DNA from: Rhizobacter terrae
GTDB taxonomy: Bacteria > Pseudomonadota > Gammaproteobacteria > Burkholderiales > Burkholderiaceae_C
DNA length: 64,000 nucleotides
Assembly: GCF_003852895.1 (NCBI RefSeq)
Contig: NZ_QUSW01000002.1
Span: 310,001-374,000 of the forward strand
Direction of reading: 5' to 3'
Shown: in pieces, positions 1 to 8,251 of the stretch
How the letters are laid out: every line of letters begins with the position of its first letter
Position numbering within the stretch: position 1 is the stretch's first letter
Made by a program: the position numbers and the translations under genes
The notes under the pieces: model-generated
What the model saw: the letters and a program-made list of their open reading frames with translations, nothing else
Told to the model about the DNA's origin: nothing
Databases searched by the model: none

Positions 1-1092
1 GCCGCCCGCCTTGTTGCCCGGCGAGGGGTTGTTGTTCATCTCGGCGCCGTTGCGCGCGGCATAGGACTCCCACCATTGCAGCCGCGACATCAACCGCTGC
101 GCCACCTCGGGCGATGCGACACGTGCGATCAACAGGTGCTCGGCGCCGTGGATCTCCGGCGTCTCCGACAGGATGGCCGTGCCGCCATCACGCACGAGGA
201 GGTCCACCGCAGCGCCCAGGGCCGGGTTCGCGCTGATGCCTGAGTAGCCGTCGGAGCCGCCGCATTGCAAGCCGACCACGAGATGGGACACCGGCAATCT
301 CGTGCGCCGCGCCTGTGCCGCCGGTGCAGCCAACTCGCGAACCAGCGCCTGCCCGCGCTCGATGGCCTCGCGCGTGCCGCCGGCGTCCTGGATCGTCAGC
401 GTGCGGATGTGCTCGCGTGCCGCCGCATCCAAGCCCTGGACCAGCCCGTCGACCTGGTTCACCTCGCAGCCCAGTCCGACCACGAGCACCGCGGCAAAGT
501 TCGGGTGGGCCGCATAGCCACGCAACGTCCGCCGCAGGAGTTCGAGACCCTCGCCTTCGCACATTCCGCAGCCGCTGCCGTGCGTGATCGCCACGACGCC
601 GTCCACACCGGGCAGCGTGGCAAGCGCGGGGCCGCTGAAGGCCTGCGCGATCGCCTTGCAGACCGTGGCCGAACAGTTCACCGAGGAGATCACGCCGATG
701 TAGTTGCGCGTCCCGGCACGGCCGTCGGAGCGCAGGTAGCCGTCGAAGGTGGCAGGCTCGTCGGCCGCGATGTGCGTGGTGGTTTCTCCGGCTGGGGCAC
801 GCGGCGGCATGGACTGCCCCATTCCCAGGTTGTGCACATGCACGTGCTCGCCGGCTTGGATGTCGGCAGTGGCCACGCCGATGACTTGCCCGTACTTCAG
901 AACGACCTCGCCCTGCGGGATCGGACGCAATGCGATCTTGTGCCCTGCGTCGATGGCGGACTGCGTGCGAAGCGTCCTGCCATCGGGCAGCACGACTTCA
1001 GCGCCTGGCGAGAGCGCGGCACGGGCCACCGCGACGTTGTCGCTCGGGTTGAGCACGATCAGCGCGTGCATGGGCAGGCGATCAGTCGACAT
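1..1092 (-). CDS. Altronate dehydratase family protein (UxaA-like), 3' end outside window
   Basis: Dehydrates a sugar acid such as D-altronate to 2-keto-3-deoxy-D-gluconate (KDG) in the cytoplasm. The protein starts MSTDRLPMHA at an ATG on 1092. A short SAF-like N-terminal domain is followed by the UxaA/GarD core, with the typical GTRNYIGVISSVNCSATV stretch, a Gly/Cys-rich GSGCGMCEGEG segment and the VGLQCGGSDGYSG motif. About 364 residues are visible and the C-terminus is cut off by the window edge. The start overlaps the end of the mutarotase gene by 11 bases, so the two are translationally coupled. It is the last visible gene of a leftward sugar-acid operon. Galactarate dehydratase is the main alternative within the family; the upstream tagaturonate-reductase-like gene favours altronate. 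Confidence 0.85.
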   Translation of the reverse strand, partial: MSTDRLPMHALIVLNPSDNVAVARAALSPGAEVVLPDGRTLRTQSAIDAGHKIALRPIPQGEVVLKYGQVIGVATADIQAGEHVHVHNLGMGQSMPPRAPAGETTTHIAADEPATFDGYLRSDGRAGTRNYIGVISSVNCSATVCKAIAQAFSGPALATLPGVDGVVAITHGSGCGMCEGEGLELLRRTLRGYAAHPNFAAVLVVGLGCEVNQVDGLVQGLDAAAREHIRTLTIQDAGGTREAIERGQALVRELAAPAAQARRTRLPVSHLVVGLQCGGSDGYSGISANPALGAAVDLLVRDGGTAILSETPEIHGAEHLLIARVASPEVAQRLMSRLQWWESYAARNGAEMNNNPSPGNKAGG

Positions 1093-1411
1093 GGAACACG
1101 CACTCCATGGCCGCCCAATGCTCACCCGCGGCTCGGCTCGGCAGGGGCCGCTGGCACGGGCTGCAGAAGGTCCACCAGCGGCGGGTTTCGGGGTCGGCGG
1201 CGATCGCGGCCATGTCCGCCTCGTAGTCGCTGCCGTGGTACTCCCAATAGCCGAACAGCAGGTTCTCCGGCTCGCGCAGGAAGATGCTGTAGTTGCGGAT
1301 GTGCGACTCGGCCAGCCGCGCCAGCACGGCCGGCCACACGGCCGCGTGCAGCCGCTTGTATTCGGCGATGTGCTCCGGCTCGATGCCGATCACCATGCCC
1401 ATGCGTTGCAT
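1082..1411 (-). CDS. L-rhamnose mutarotase family protein (RhaM/YiiL-like)
   Basis: Small (109 aa) cytoplasmic sugar mutarotase that interconverts the alpha and beta anomers of a 6-carbon sugar before oxidation. Family signs are the N-terminal EYKRLHAAVWPAVLARL helix, the YSIFLREPENLLFGYWEY strand pair and the C-terminal WWTFCSPCQRPLP segment. The ATG at 1411 has a good AAGGAG Shine-Dalgarno six to seven bases upstream. It lies between the UxaB-like gene (14 bases away) and the altronate dehydratase (11-base overlap). Family members are best known for L-rhamnose, but no rhamnose isomerase or kinase is present here, so the substrate may be another L-sugar such as L-galactose or L-fucose. Confidence 0.85.
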   Translation of the reverse strand: MQRMGMVIGIEPEHIAEYKRLHAAVWPAVLARLAESHIRNYSIFLREPENLLFGYWEYHGSDYEADMAAIAADPETRRWWTFCSPCQRPLPSRAAGEHWAAMECVFHVD

Positions 1412-1425
1412 CGAATGCTCCTTGT

Positions 1426-2559
1426 TCAGTGCGTCAGCATCGCGGCCCGAAGGCGCGGCTGAATCAGGTCCGGCACGTGCAGGTGCGCCAGGTCGACCAG
1501 CGGTTGAATGCGGCGCGCCTTCTTCTGATCGTGGTTCTGCGCGATGTCGGCCAGGCGATGCGCGAGGAACGGATTGAGCAGCCGGTCGCGCAAACCGGCG
1601 AGGTAGCGGCGGGCGTCCTCGCCCTCGCCCATCGCGTCGAACACCGGCATCACCTCCTGCTGCCAGGCTTGTTCGAGCGGCTCGCGCAGCGCAGGCTCGT
1701 GCATCGCCTGGACGACCGTCATGTCCGCCGCGAGTGCCCTCTTCATCCACAAGTCGGCCAGCAAGGTGTGGCCAAGGTTGAGCAGGAAGAGCTTGAGCCG
1801 TTCAAAACGCCCGAGGTCGGAGGTCACCACGATGGCCGGATGCAGGCAAGGCAATGTCAGTCCCGGCTGGGCTTCGATGGCCCACAAGGCGTAGGGCTCC
1901 GCCACCGCGCCGACGGGCTCCAGCGCCTCCGACACGATGCGGTCCACCAGCGAGTTCGCCCAGGTGACCTGCGTTGCCAACCAGTCGATGAAGGCGGGCG
2001 CGCAGCGCCACTCGCGCGCCAGCTGCACCACGATCTCGCGCAGCTGGTCGCCGTTGCGCGACACCAGCTCGCAAGGCAGCAGCGTCAGCCCGCCACCGGG
2101 TTGGGCGAGCCAGCGGTCGCGCAGCAACACCAGCAGCTTGGCGGGAAAGGACAGCGGGGCCGCTGCCGCATCGTCCAGCAGCGCCGCATGATCAGCCGCC
2201 GAAAGTATCCAACCGCTGTCGCCGGTGTTGGACACGATCACCTGCACCGGGCCGCGGACGCGTTTGCGCACGGCCTGCCAATCGCTGCTGGCATGAAAGG
2301 CTTCCCGCACCGAGCGGCATGTGCGGCGCGTCTCCACTTGCTGTCCTTGGGCCAGGCCCCGCACGATCACCTCGAAGCCCTCGGCCCGCGCCAAGGCCTG
2401 CGTTCGCTTCGTGCTGGCCGGGTTGCCGGTGGTCTGGACCACCGTGATGCCGCCCAGGGCCTCGCCGTGCTCGGCAGCCTCGCTGACGAAGAGATCGACA
2501 TGCGCCTGCAGGAAGCGGCTGGTACCGAATTGCAGGATGGGGTGGCCAGCAATCTTCAT
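1426..2559 (-). CDS. Mannitol dehydrogenase family oxidoreductase, probable tagaturonate reductase (UxaB-like)
   Basis: NAD-dependent long-chain polyol/sugar-acid dehydrogenase, expected to reduce D-tagaturonate to D-altronate. The N-terminus PILQFGTSRFLQAHVDLFV is the family's nucleotide-binding beginning. IVSNTGDSGW is the substrate-pocket motif, and the C-terminal half holds the helical mannitol-dehydrogenase domain (LFLLNLGHTLLAD). From the ATG at 2559 the protein has 377 residues, near family size. An in-frame GTG at 2574 would give 382 residues and overlap the stop of the upstream zinc dehydrogenase. Neither start has a strong ribosome-binding site, so translation is probably coupled. 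Mannonate oxidoreductase (UxuB) is the alternative; the UxaA-like partner downstream favours UxaB. Confidence 0.78.
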   Translation of the reverse strand: MKIAGHPILQFGTSRFLQAHVDLFVSEAAEHGEALGGITVVQTTGNPASTKRTQALARAEGFEVIVRGLAQGQQVETRRTCRSVREAFHASSDWQAVRKRVRGPVQVIVSNTGDSGWILSAADHAALLDDAAAAPLSFPAKLLVLLRDRWLAQPGGGLTLLPCELVSRNGDQLREIVVQLAREWRCAPAFIDWLATQVTWANSLVDRIVSEALEPVGAVAEPYALWAIEAQPGLTLPCLHPAIVVTSDLGRFERLKLFLLNLGHTLLADLWMKRALAADMTVVQAMHEPALREPLEQAWQQEVMPVFDAMGEGEDARRYLAGLRDRLLNPFLAHRLADIAQNHDQKKARRIQPLVDLAHLHVPDLIQPRLRAAMLTH

Positions 2560-2567
2560 TGCTTCGA

Positions 2568-3578
2568 TCAGCACTCGACGATGGCCTTGATCACGCCCTC
2601 GGCCGGATCCAGCAGCTGCTGGAAGCGAGCCGGCACCTCCGACAGCGCGAGGCGGTGCGTGGCCAGCGCAGCGTCGGGCACGAGGCCGGCCTTCATCGCC
2701 TGCATCACCGTCTCGAAGTCCTCGGTGGTGGCGTTGCGGCTGCTCAGCAGCGTCGTCTCGCGGCGGTGGAATTCGGGGTCGGAGAAGCGGATGTCGCCCT
2801 GCACGATGGACACCAGCACGTAGCGGCCGCCGTGGGCGACGAGGCGGAAGCCGCGCTCCATCGCCTGGGCGTTGCCGGTGGCGTCGAACACCACGTCGAA
2901 GAACTCGCCGTCGCTGAGCCGCGCCAGCTCGGCCTCGTCGCCCTCGCCCAGCGGGACTGCCGCCGCCACACCCACGTGCCGGAGTGCGAAGTCCAGCCGC
3001 GGCTGACGGCCATCGATGGCGATCACCGTCGCGCCGCGCAGCTTGGCGAAGATCATGGCCGCCAGGCCGATCGGTCCCGCGCCCACCACCAGCACCCGCT
3101 GCCCGACGGCCACCTCGCCGCGGCGAACCGCGTGTGCGCCGATGGCGAGGAACTCGAGCATCGCGGCCTGGTCCAGCGAGATGCCGTCAGCCTTGCCGAC
3201 GAAGCGCTGCGGCACGCAGAGGTATTCGGTGAAGGCGCCGTCGCGGTGCACGCCCAGCACCTGGATGTTCACGCAGCAGTTGGTCTTGCCCTGGCGGCAG
3301 GCGACGCATCGGCCGCACGACAGGTAGGGCATGACATAGACGGACTCTCCCGGCACGAAGCCGCTGTCGGCATCGGCCTCTTCCACCACGCCCGACAGCT
3401 CGTGTCCCATGACGCGCGGGTAGGCCAGGTAAGGCTGGTGGCCCGTGAAGATGTGCAAGTCGGTGCCGCACACGCCGACCCGCTTCACGCGCAACAACAC
3501 TTCCCCGGGCGCGCGCTCAGGCCGCGGGCGCTCCAGCGCCTGCAGGTTTCTCGGTGATTCACAAATGACGGTCAGCAT
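2568..3578 (-). CDS. Zinc-dependent medium-chain alcohol dehydrogenase, possible L-galactonate 5-dehydrogenase
   Basis: Cytoplasmic NAD(P)-dependent sugar-acid or polyol dehydrogenase, 336 aa. Catalytic zinc ligands are seen at Cys37 (GVCGTD) and His59-Glu60 (GHE). The structural zinc lobe has cysteines at about 88, 91, 94 and 102 (CGRCVACRQGKTNCC). The Rossmann motif VLVVGAGPIGLAAM follows, so the fold is complete. It sits between the lactonase and the UxaB-like gene in the operon. Enzymes of the LgoD/YjjN and RspB type oxidise L-galactonate (or L-gulonate) at C5 to D-tagaturonate or D-fructuronate. That would link lactonase product to the next enzyme, which is why I propose this substrate; the sequence itself only supports the zinc-MDR family. 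Confidence 0.82.
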   Translation of the reverse strand: MLTVICESPRNLQALERPRPERAPGEVLLRVKRVGVCGTDLHIFTGHQPYLAYPRVMGHELSGVVEEADADSGFVPGESVYVMPYLSCGRCVACRQGKTNCCVNIQVLGVHRDGAFTEYLCVPQRFVGKADGISLDQAAMLEFLAIGAHAVRRGEVAVGQRVLVVGAGPIGLAAMIFAKLRGATVIAIDGRQPRLDFALRHVGVAAAVPLGEGDEAELARLSDGEFFDVVFDATGNAQAMERGFRLVAHGGRYVLVSIVQGDIRFSDPEFHRRETTLLSSRNATTEDFETVMQAMKAGLVPDAALATHRLALSEVPARFQQLLDPAEGVIKAIVEC

Positions 3579-3618
3579 GGGTTTCAGTGGTGGTCAGACA
3601 GGACGCGGATGGCCGGCG

Positions 3619-4479
3619 CTAGAGCGCGGCGCGCAGCCCGTACAGGCGCATGGCATTGGCGCCGAAAAGATCCGCCCTGTCGGCGTCGGACATCGCCGGA
3701 TCGATGGTGGCGAACAGGGCCTGGCTCATTTCCAGCCACGCTTGGTAGTCGCCCGCCAGGCGCAGCACCGGCCAGTCGCTGCCCCACAGCAGGCGCCGTG
3801 GCCCGAACAAGTCCCACAAGGCCTGCACATAGGGGCGCAGCGCCTGCGCACTGCGTCGCGGGCCGGCTTCGGTGAGCAGGCCCGAGACCTTGCAGGACAC
3901 ATGAGGCAGCGCCGCCAGTGCAGCCATGCGGCTGCGCCAGGGCTCCAGCTCGCCCGTCGCAATGGGCGGCTTGGCGCCGTGGTCGATCACGATCCGCAGC
4001 TCGCGGTGGCGAGCCGCAAACCCATGAAGCGCTTCAAGGTGGCGCGTCAGCACCAGTGCATCGAAGACCAGGCCGTGCTGCGCCATCGCGCGGGCGCCGG
4101 CATCGACGGCGGCATCGGCGATCCAGCCGTCGTCCCGCAGATCCTGCAGCATCGGCCGCAGCCCCTTGAGCTTCGAGCGCGTGGCCAGGGCGGCGATGCG
4201 TTCGGGCGCATCGGGCGCCTTCAGGTCCACCCAGCCCACGACGCCCCAGACGAAGCGGTGCTGGTCGGCCAGGTCCAGCAGCCACCGGGTGTCGTTCTCG
4301 CTGGGCAGCGACTGCACCAGCACCGTCCCGTCGATGCCGGCGTGCTGACGCAAGGGCTCCAGGTCGGCCGGCAGGAAGTCGCGGTGAATGGCCGCCAGCT
4401 CGGCCGGGGGCCATTGGCCCTGCCGGTCGGCCAGGCACCAGAAGTGCTGGTGGGCGTCGACGCGCAGCGAAGTTGACAT
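3619..4479 (-). CDS. Amidohydrolase-superfamily sugar lactonase (COG3618, L-fucono/L-galactonolactonase-like)
   Basis: Predicted cytoplasmic metal-dependent TIM-barrel lactonase of 286 aa that opens a sugar 1,5- or 1,4-lactone to the aldonate. It begins with VDAHQHFW, a form of the HxH metal motif. It ends with LLWGSDWPVL, carrying the conserved barrel-end aspartate, and then a C-terminal helix with LFGANAMRLYGL. Relatives hydrolyse L-fuconolactone, L-rhamnonolactone and L-galactonolactone. It lies 17 bases downstream of the periplasmic sugar-binding protein and 40 bases upstream of the zinc dehydrogenase on the same strand, as expected for the second step of an oxidative L-sugar pathway. Exact lactone specificity cannot be read from the sequence. 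Confidence 0.82.
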   Translation of the reverse strand: MSTSLRVDAHQHFWCLADRQGQWPPAELAAIHRDFLPADLEPLRQHAGIDGTVLVQSLPSENDTRWLLDLADQHRFVWGVVGWVDLKAPDAPERIAALATRSKLKGLRPMLQDLRDDGWIADAAVDAGARAMAQHGLVFDALVLTRHLEALHGFAARHRELRIVIDHGAKPPIATGELEPWRSRMAALAALPHVSCKVSGLLTEAGPRRSAQALRPYVQALWDLFGPRRLLWGSDWPVLRLAGDYQAWLEMSQALFATIDPAMSDADRADLFGANAMRLYGLRAAL

Positions 4480-4496
4480 CGGGCGTGGTCCAGGGC

Positions 4497-5450
4497 TCAG
4501 TAGAGGACGTTCTTCGCCTCCGGCGAATCGATGTTCTTCTTGGTGACCATGACCACGCCGGTGTCGCGGAACTTCGGCACCTTCTTGCCCTGGATCACTT
4601 CAACGGCGGTCTTCACGCCGAGGCTGCCCATCTGGTAGGCGCTTTGCACCGCGATCGCCTCGATGGTGCCGTCCTTGACGAAGCCCTGGAGGTCACCGTT
4701 GCCGTCGAAGCCGATGGCCGCGACCTTGCCCGCCTTGCCGGCCTGGACCAGCGCGCGGCCCATGCCGATGGCGGTAGGCTCATTGGCGCCGAAGATGCCC
4801 TTGAGGTCGGCGTTGGCGGCGAGCACGTCGGTGGTCTGGTTCAAGGCCGTGCCCATCTGCGAGTTCGAGTAGAACGGGCCGACGACCTGCAGCTTGGAAT
4901 GCTTCTCGATGTACTTTCGGAAGCCGCCCACGCGGCCGATCTCGGAGCCCGAGCCCGCCGTGTACGACATGATCGCGATCTTGCCGGTGGTGCCCACCTT
5001 GGCGATCAGTGCCTGCGCGCACAGCTCGCCGGCCTTCTCGTTGTCGGTCGCGAGGAAGGACTGGTAGTAGCTCTCGCCCGACTTGCTGGCCGCTGAGTCG
5101 ATGAGGATCACCGGGATCTTCGCTTCCCAGGCCTTCTTCATCGCGGGGATGAGTGCATCGGGGTCGGAGGGTGCGAGCACGATCGCCGCCACCTTGCGGT
5201 TGACCGCGTTCTCCACCAGCGCGACCTGGCCCGCCAGGTCGGTGTCCGACGCCGCGCCCTGGAAGCTTGCGGTGTAGCCCTTGAGCCCACCCACGCCATC
5301 GTTGGCGCCCTTCTTGACGTTCTGCCAGAAGTCGGAGTTCGCGGTCTTCACGATGACGGCGATCTCCTTGTCGGCGGCCATGGCCGGGCTGACGGACGCT
5401 GCCGCCAGCAACAGGGTCGATGCGAACCACGTGGTCAGAAGCTTTTTCAT
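4497..5450 (-). CDS. Periplasmic sugar-binding protein of ABC importer (RbsB/Peripla_BP_4 type)
   Basis: Exported solute receptor, 317 aa, delivering a sugar to the membrane permease. A Sec signal peptide runs to about residue 26 (KKLL start, hydrophobic core, PAMA cleavage). The mature part begins with the typical IAVIVKTANSDFWQNVKKG of type-I sugar receptors. Later family segments are APSDPDALIPAMKKAWEA, VILIDSA, IFGANEPTAIGMGRAL and VAAIGFDGNGD, the last being the hinge strand and ligand aspartate. It follows the permease by 61 bases and precedes the lactonase. Relatives bind ribose, xylose, galactose or related sugars; the ligand here is inferred from the pathway genes to be an L-sugar. 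Confidence 0.9.
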   Translation of the reverse strand: MKKLLTTWFASTLLLAAASVSPAMAADKEIAVIVKTANSDFWQNVKKGANDGVGGLKGYTASFQGAASDTDLAGQVALVENAVNRKVAAIVLAPSDPDALIPAMKKAWEAKIPVILIDSAASKSGESYYQSFLATDNEKAGELCAQALIAKVGTTGKIAIMSYTAGSGSEIGRVGGFRKYIEKHSKLQVVGPFYSNSQMGTALNQTTDVLAANADLKGIFGANEPTAIGMGRALVQAGKAGKVAAIGFDGNGDLQGFVKDGTIEAIAVQSAYQMGSLGVKTAVEVIQGKKVPKFRDTGVVMVTKKNIDSPEAKNVLY

Positions 5451-5511
5451 GTCTCGAATCCTCTTGGTGAAGACACTTGTCTCTCAGTCCCGGTCATCCC
5501 GCCGGGGAGGT

Positions 5512-6495
5512 TCATCGCCGATGACGCATCTGGTCGATCCACACCGTGAGGAGGATCACCAGGCCGATGATGATTTGCTGAACGAAGGCGGACACGCCAC
5601 CCATGTTCAGGCCGTTGCGCAGGATGCCGATGACGAAGGCGCCGATGAGCGTGCCGGAGATGCTGCCCACGCCGCCCGACAGCGAGGTGCCGCCGATCAC
5701 GGCCGCGGCGATCGCATCGAGTTCGTACATCAGCCCCTCGCTGGGCTGGGCGGTGACCAGGCGCGACATCAGCACGCAACCGGTGAGGCCGGCGAGCGCA
5801 CCCGACAGCACATAGGCGAACAAGGTGACGCCGCTCACTTCCACGCCGGACAACCGCGCCGCCTCCGAGTTGGAACCCACCGCGTACAGGTGCCGTCCCA
5901 GCCGCGTGCGGTTGAGCAGCACCGCGACAGCGATCGCCAGCACGACCATCAGCAGCACGGGGTACGGGATGCCCGGGAACAGCACGTCCGGAAAGCCATC
6001 GTCGCCCACTTTCGCGACTCGCCACAGCGAGCCGTTGCCCAGCTCGGCAAAGCCTTCTCCCAGGCCGCCGATGGCCTTGGCGTCGGTGATCTGCAGCGCC
6101 ACGCCGCGAGCGACCAGCATCATCCCCAAGGTCGCGATGAACGGCGGCAGCTTGAGCCAGGTGACGCACAGGCCGTTGATCGCCCCGCACAGCGCGCCCA
6201 CCAGCAGGCCGGCGAACATGCTGGCCCACACCGGCATGCCCGCCCTCACCAGCAAGGCGGCCGCCACGCCCGACAGCGCCAGCACCGCCCCCACCGACAG
6301 GTCGATGCCGCCGGTGATGATCACGCAGGTTGCGCCGATGCCGAGGTAAGCAATGGACGTGACCTGCAACGCCACCGTCATGCCGTTGCCGAGCGAGAAG
6401 AACGCCGGGCTGACAGCAGAGAACACGGCCGTCAGCACCAGCAGGCTCGCGAGCGCGGCGAATTTCTGGAAGAGGTCTTTCTGGCGATCGGTCAT
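5512..6495 (-). CDS. Sugar ABC transporter permease (RbsC/AraH family)
   Basis: Inner-membrane permease of 327 aa with about eight to ten hydrophobic helices. ITGGIDLSVGAVLALSGVAA is the hallmark of the branched-chain-amino-acid/ribose permease superfamily (RbsC subgroup). PPFIATLGMMLVARGVAL and the GGTSLSGGVGSISGTLIGA loop, the coupling region for the ATPase, also match. The ATG at 6495 overlaps the stop of the ATPase gene as ATGA, giving tight translational coupling. A longer in-frame reading upstream lies inside the ATPase gene and lacks membrane character, so I reject it. The gene completes the three-part importer with the ATPase upstream and the binding protein downstream. Confidence 0.93.
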   Translation of the reverse strand: MTDRQKDLFQKFAALASLLVLTAVFSAVSPAFFSLGNGMTVALQVTSIAYLGIGATCVIITGGIDLSVGAVLALSGVAAALLVRAGMPVWASMFAGLLVGALCGAINGLCVTWLKLPPFIATLGMMLVARGVALQITDAKAIGGLGEGFAELGNGSLWRVAKVGDDGFPDVLFPGIPYPVLLMVVLAIAVAVLLNRTRLGRHLYAVGSNSEAARLSGVEVSGVTLFAYVLSGALAGLTGCVLMSRLVTAQPSEGLMYELDAIAAAVIGGTSLSGGVGSISGTLIGAFVIGILRNGLNMGGVSAFVQQIIIGLVILLTVWIDQMRHRR

Positions 6496-8063
6496 GGAGA
6501 GACGGCAGTCTGTTCGTGGGAAGCGGAGCCGGCAGCGCCCGCGCCGTTGCGCCCGGAGGCGAAATGCATGATTTCTTCCTGGCTGGTCTCGCCGGTCTGC
6601 AGCACACGCATCAGGCGCCCCTCGTGGAAGACCGCCACACGGTCCGTGAGTCCCAGGATCTCGGGCAGCTCGGAGCTGATCAGCACCACGCCGATGCCTT
6701 GCGCGGCGAGCTGGTCCATCAATTGGTAGATGGCGTACTTGGCCCCCACGTCGATGCCGCGCGTGGGCTCGTCGAAGAAGATCACGCGGGCCTCGCGGAA
6801 CAGCCACTTCGCGATGACGACCTTCTGCTGGTTGCCGCCGGACAGGAACCTGGCGATCTGCTGCGGGCCGAATGCACGAATGCCCAGGGTGTCGATGAAC
6901 CGCCTGGCGGTGGCTGCTTCCTTGTCGAAGCGGATGAAACCGCCGCGCCCGCACACCGCATCCATGTTGGCCAGCGTGATGTTCTGCGCCACCGTCATGC
7001 CGATGGCCAGGCCCTGCGCCTTGCGGTCTTCCGACAGGTAGGCAATGCCGTGGGCGATGGCATCCCTGGGCGAGCGGATCGCGAGCTCGCGGCCGTACAG
7101 CGACACGCTGCCGCCGTCGACCGGGTCGGCACCGAACACCGCGCGCGCCAGCTCCGTGCGGCCCGCGCCGATGAGTCCGGCAAAGCCGAGCACCTCGCCT
7201 CGCCGCAGGTCGAAGCTCACCGGGCCGAACACATCCTTGATCTGCAGGTCGCGCACCGCCAGCAGCACCTCGCTGGTCGGCACGCGATGCCGCGGCGGAA
7301 ACTTCTCGTCCATCGAGCGCCCCACCATCAGCGACACGATCTCGTCGACCGAGGTCTCCGCGAAGTCCATCGTGCGGATGTGAAATCCATCGCGCAGCAC
7401 CGTGACCCGGTCGACGATGCCTGCCATCTCGTCCAGCCGATGCGAGATGTAGACGATGCCCACGCCGGCCCGCTTCAATTCGTGGATGACCTTGAAGAGC
7501 TGGCCCGTCTCCGCCTCGGTCAGCGAGGAGGTGGGCTCATCCATGATGACCACCTTCGCATTCATCGACAGTGCCTTGGCGATCTCCACCATCTGCTGCT
7601 GCGCGACCGACAGGCCGCGCACGGGAAGCTGGCCGTCGATCGCCACGCCCAGGCGCGCCAGGCAGCGCTGGGCATCGGCGTGCAGGCGCTTGCGGTCGAT
7701 GAACCAGCCCCGCCTGGGCTCGCGGGCGAGGAAGATGTTCTCAGCCACCGACAGGTGTGGGATCAGGTTCAGTTCCTGGTGGATCATGACCACGCCATGC
7801 GCTTCGGCCACACGTGGTGAGGCAAAGACTTGGCGGTGTCCTTCGAAGGCGATCGTGCCGGCGTCGGGCTGGTAGACGCCGCTCATGATCTTCATCAGCG
7901 TCGACTTGCCTGCGCCGTTCTCGCCGCACACCGCATGCACCTCCCCGCCTCGCACGTCGAAGTCGACCTGGTCGAGGGCCGTGACCCCGGCAAACGTCTT
8001 GCGGATGCCCGCCAGCCGCAGCAAAGGCGCTGCCACGGGGTCGGGTTGTGAAGCTGAAAGCAT
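6492..8063 (-). CDS. Sugar ABC transporter ATP-binding protein, double nucleotide-binding domain (RbsA/XylG-like)
   Basis: Cytoplasmic ATPase of 523 aa with two fused ABC cassettes. Cassette one has Walker A CGENGAGKST, signature LSVAQQQMVEIAKAL and Walker B VVIMDEPTSSL. Cassette two has the degenerate Walker A GLIGAGRTEL usual for this family, signature LSGGNQQKVVIAKWL and Walker B VIFFDEPTRGID. I start it at the ATG on 8061-8063 (MLSASQPDP), because the reading frame further upstream runs through the operator array and has no ABC homology. It is the first gene of the leftward operon and overlaps the permease gene by four bases. Expression is probably controlled by the divergent GntR-type regulator. 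Confidence 0.93.
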   Translation of the reverse strand: MLSASQPDPVAAPLLRLAGIRKTFAGVTALDQVDFDVRGGEVHAVCGENGAGKSTLMKIMSGVYQPDAGTIAFEGHRQVFASPRVAEAHGVVMIHQELNLIPHLSVAENIFLAREPRRGWFIDRKRLHADAQRCLARLGVAIDGQLPVRGLSVAQQQMVEIAKALSMNAKVVIMDEPTSSLTEAETGQLFKVIHELKRAGVGIVYISHRLDEMAGIVDRVTVLRDGFHIRTMDFAETSVDEIVSLMVGRSMDEKFPPRHRVPTSEVLLAVRDLQIKDVFGPVSFDLRRGEVLGFAGLIGAGRTELARAVFGADPVDGGSVSLYGRELAIRSPRDAIAHGIAYLSEDRKAQGLAIGMTVAQNITLANMDAVCGRGGFIRFDKEAATARRFIDTLGIRAFGPQQIARFLSGGNQQKVVIAKWLFREARVIFFDEPTRGIDVGAKYAIYQLMDQLAAQGIGVVLISSELPEILGLTDRVAVFHEGRLMRVLQTGETSQEEIMHFASGRNGAGAAGSASHEQTAVSP

Positions 8064-8083
8064 CGGTCGCAAGCTTGCTGGAA

Positions 8084-8225
8084 TTGGTAAGACCAATATA
8101 CCAAGCATCCCCATTGTGGTCTTACCATGCAAACCCGAATACCCTGTTCCAATGAATTGGTCAGACCGAAAATCGCACAGCATCCAGGCCGAGGTATCCT
8201 CGGGCCCATTCATTGGACTGACCAC
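8084..8225. promoter_or_regulatory. Array of four TGGT-N3-ACCA operators between divergent importer and GntR gene
   Basis: Four related 13-base dyads lie in the 188-base divergent region: TTGGTAAGACCAA (8084-8096), GTGGTCTTACCAT (8116-8128), TTGGTCAGACCGA (8157-8169) and TTGGACTGACCAC (8213-8225). The first two have perfect TGGT-N3-ACCA cores and the other two have one mismatch each. This is the classical site shape of FadR-subfamily GntR regulators, and the adjacent gene at 8252 encodes one. Centre-to-centre spacings are 32, 41 and 56 bases. The last site ends 26 bases before the regulator start codon, so autoregulation is likely, while the first two would cover the leftward promoter. Confidence 0.82.
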
Positions 8226-8251
8226 ATTTTCACCTTTGGCGGACAACATCC

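Noticed and set aside
265-2823. Long open frame on the + strand opposite the sugar-acid genes
   Set aside because: It is antisense to three well-supported genes and its translation is Arg/His/Gln-rich without family motifs. Such frames are common in high-GC DNA.
8064-8249. N-terminal extension of the ABC ATPase through the divergent region
   Set aside because: The extra 62 residues show no similarity to ABC proteins, and the DNA holds four regulator sites.
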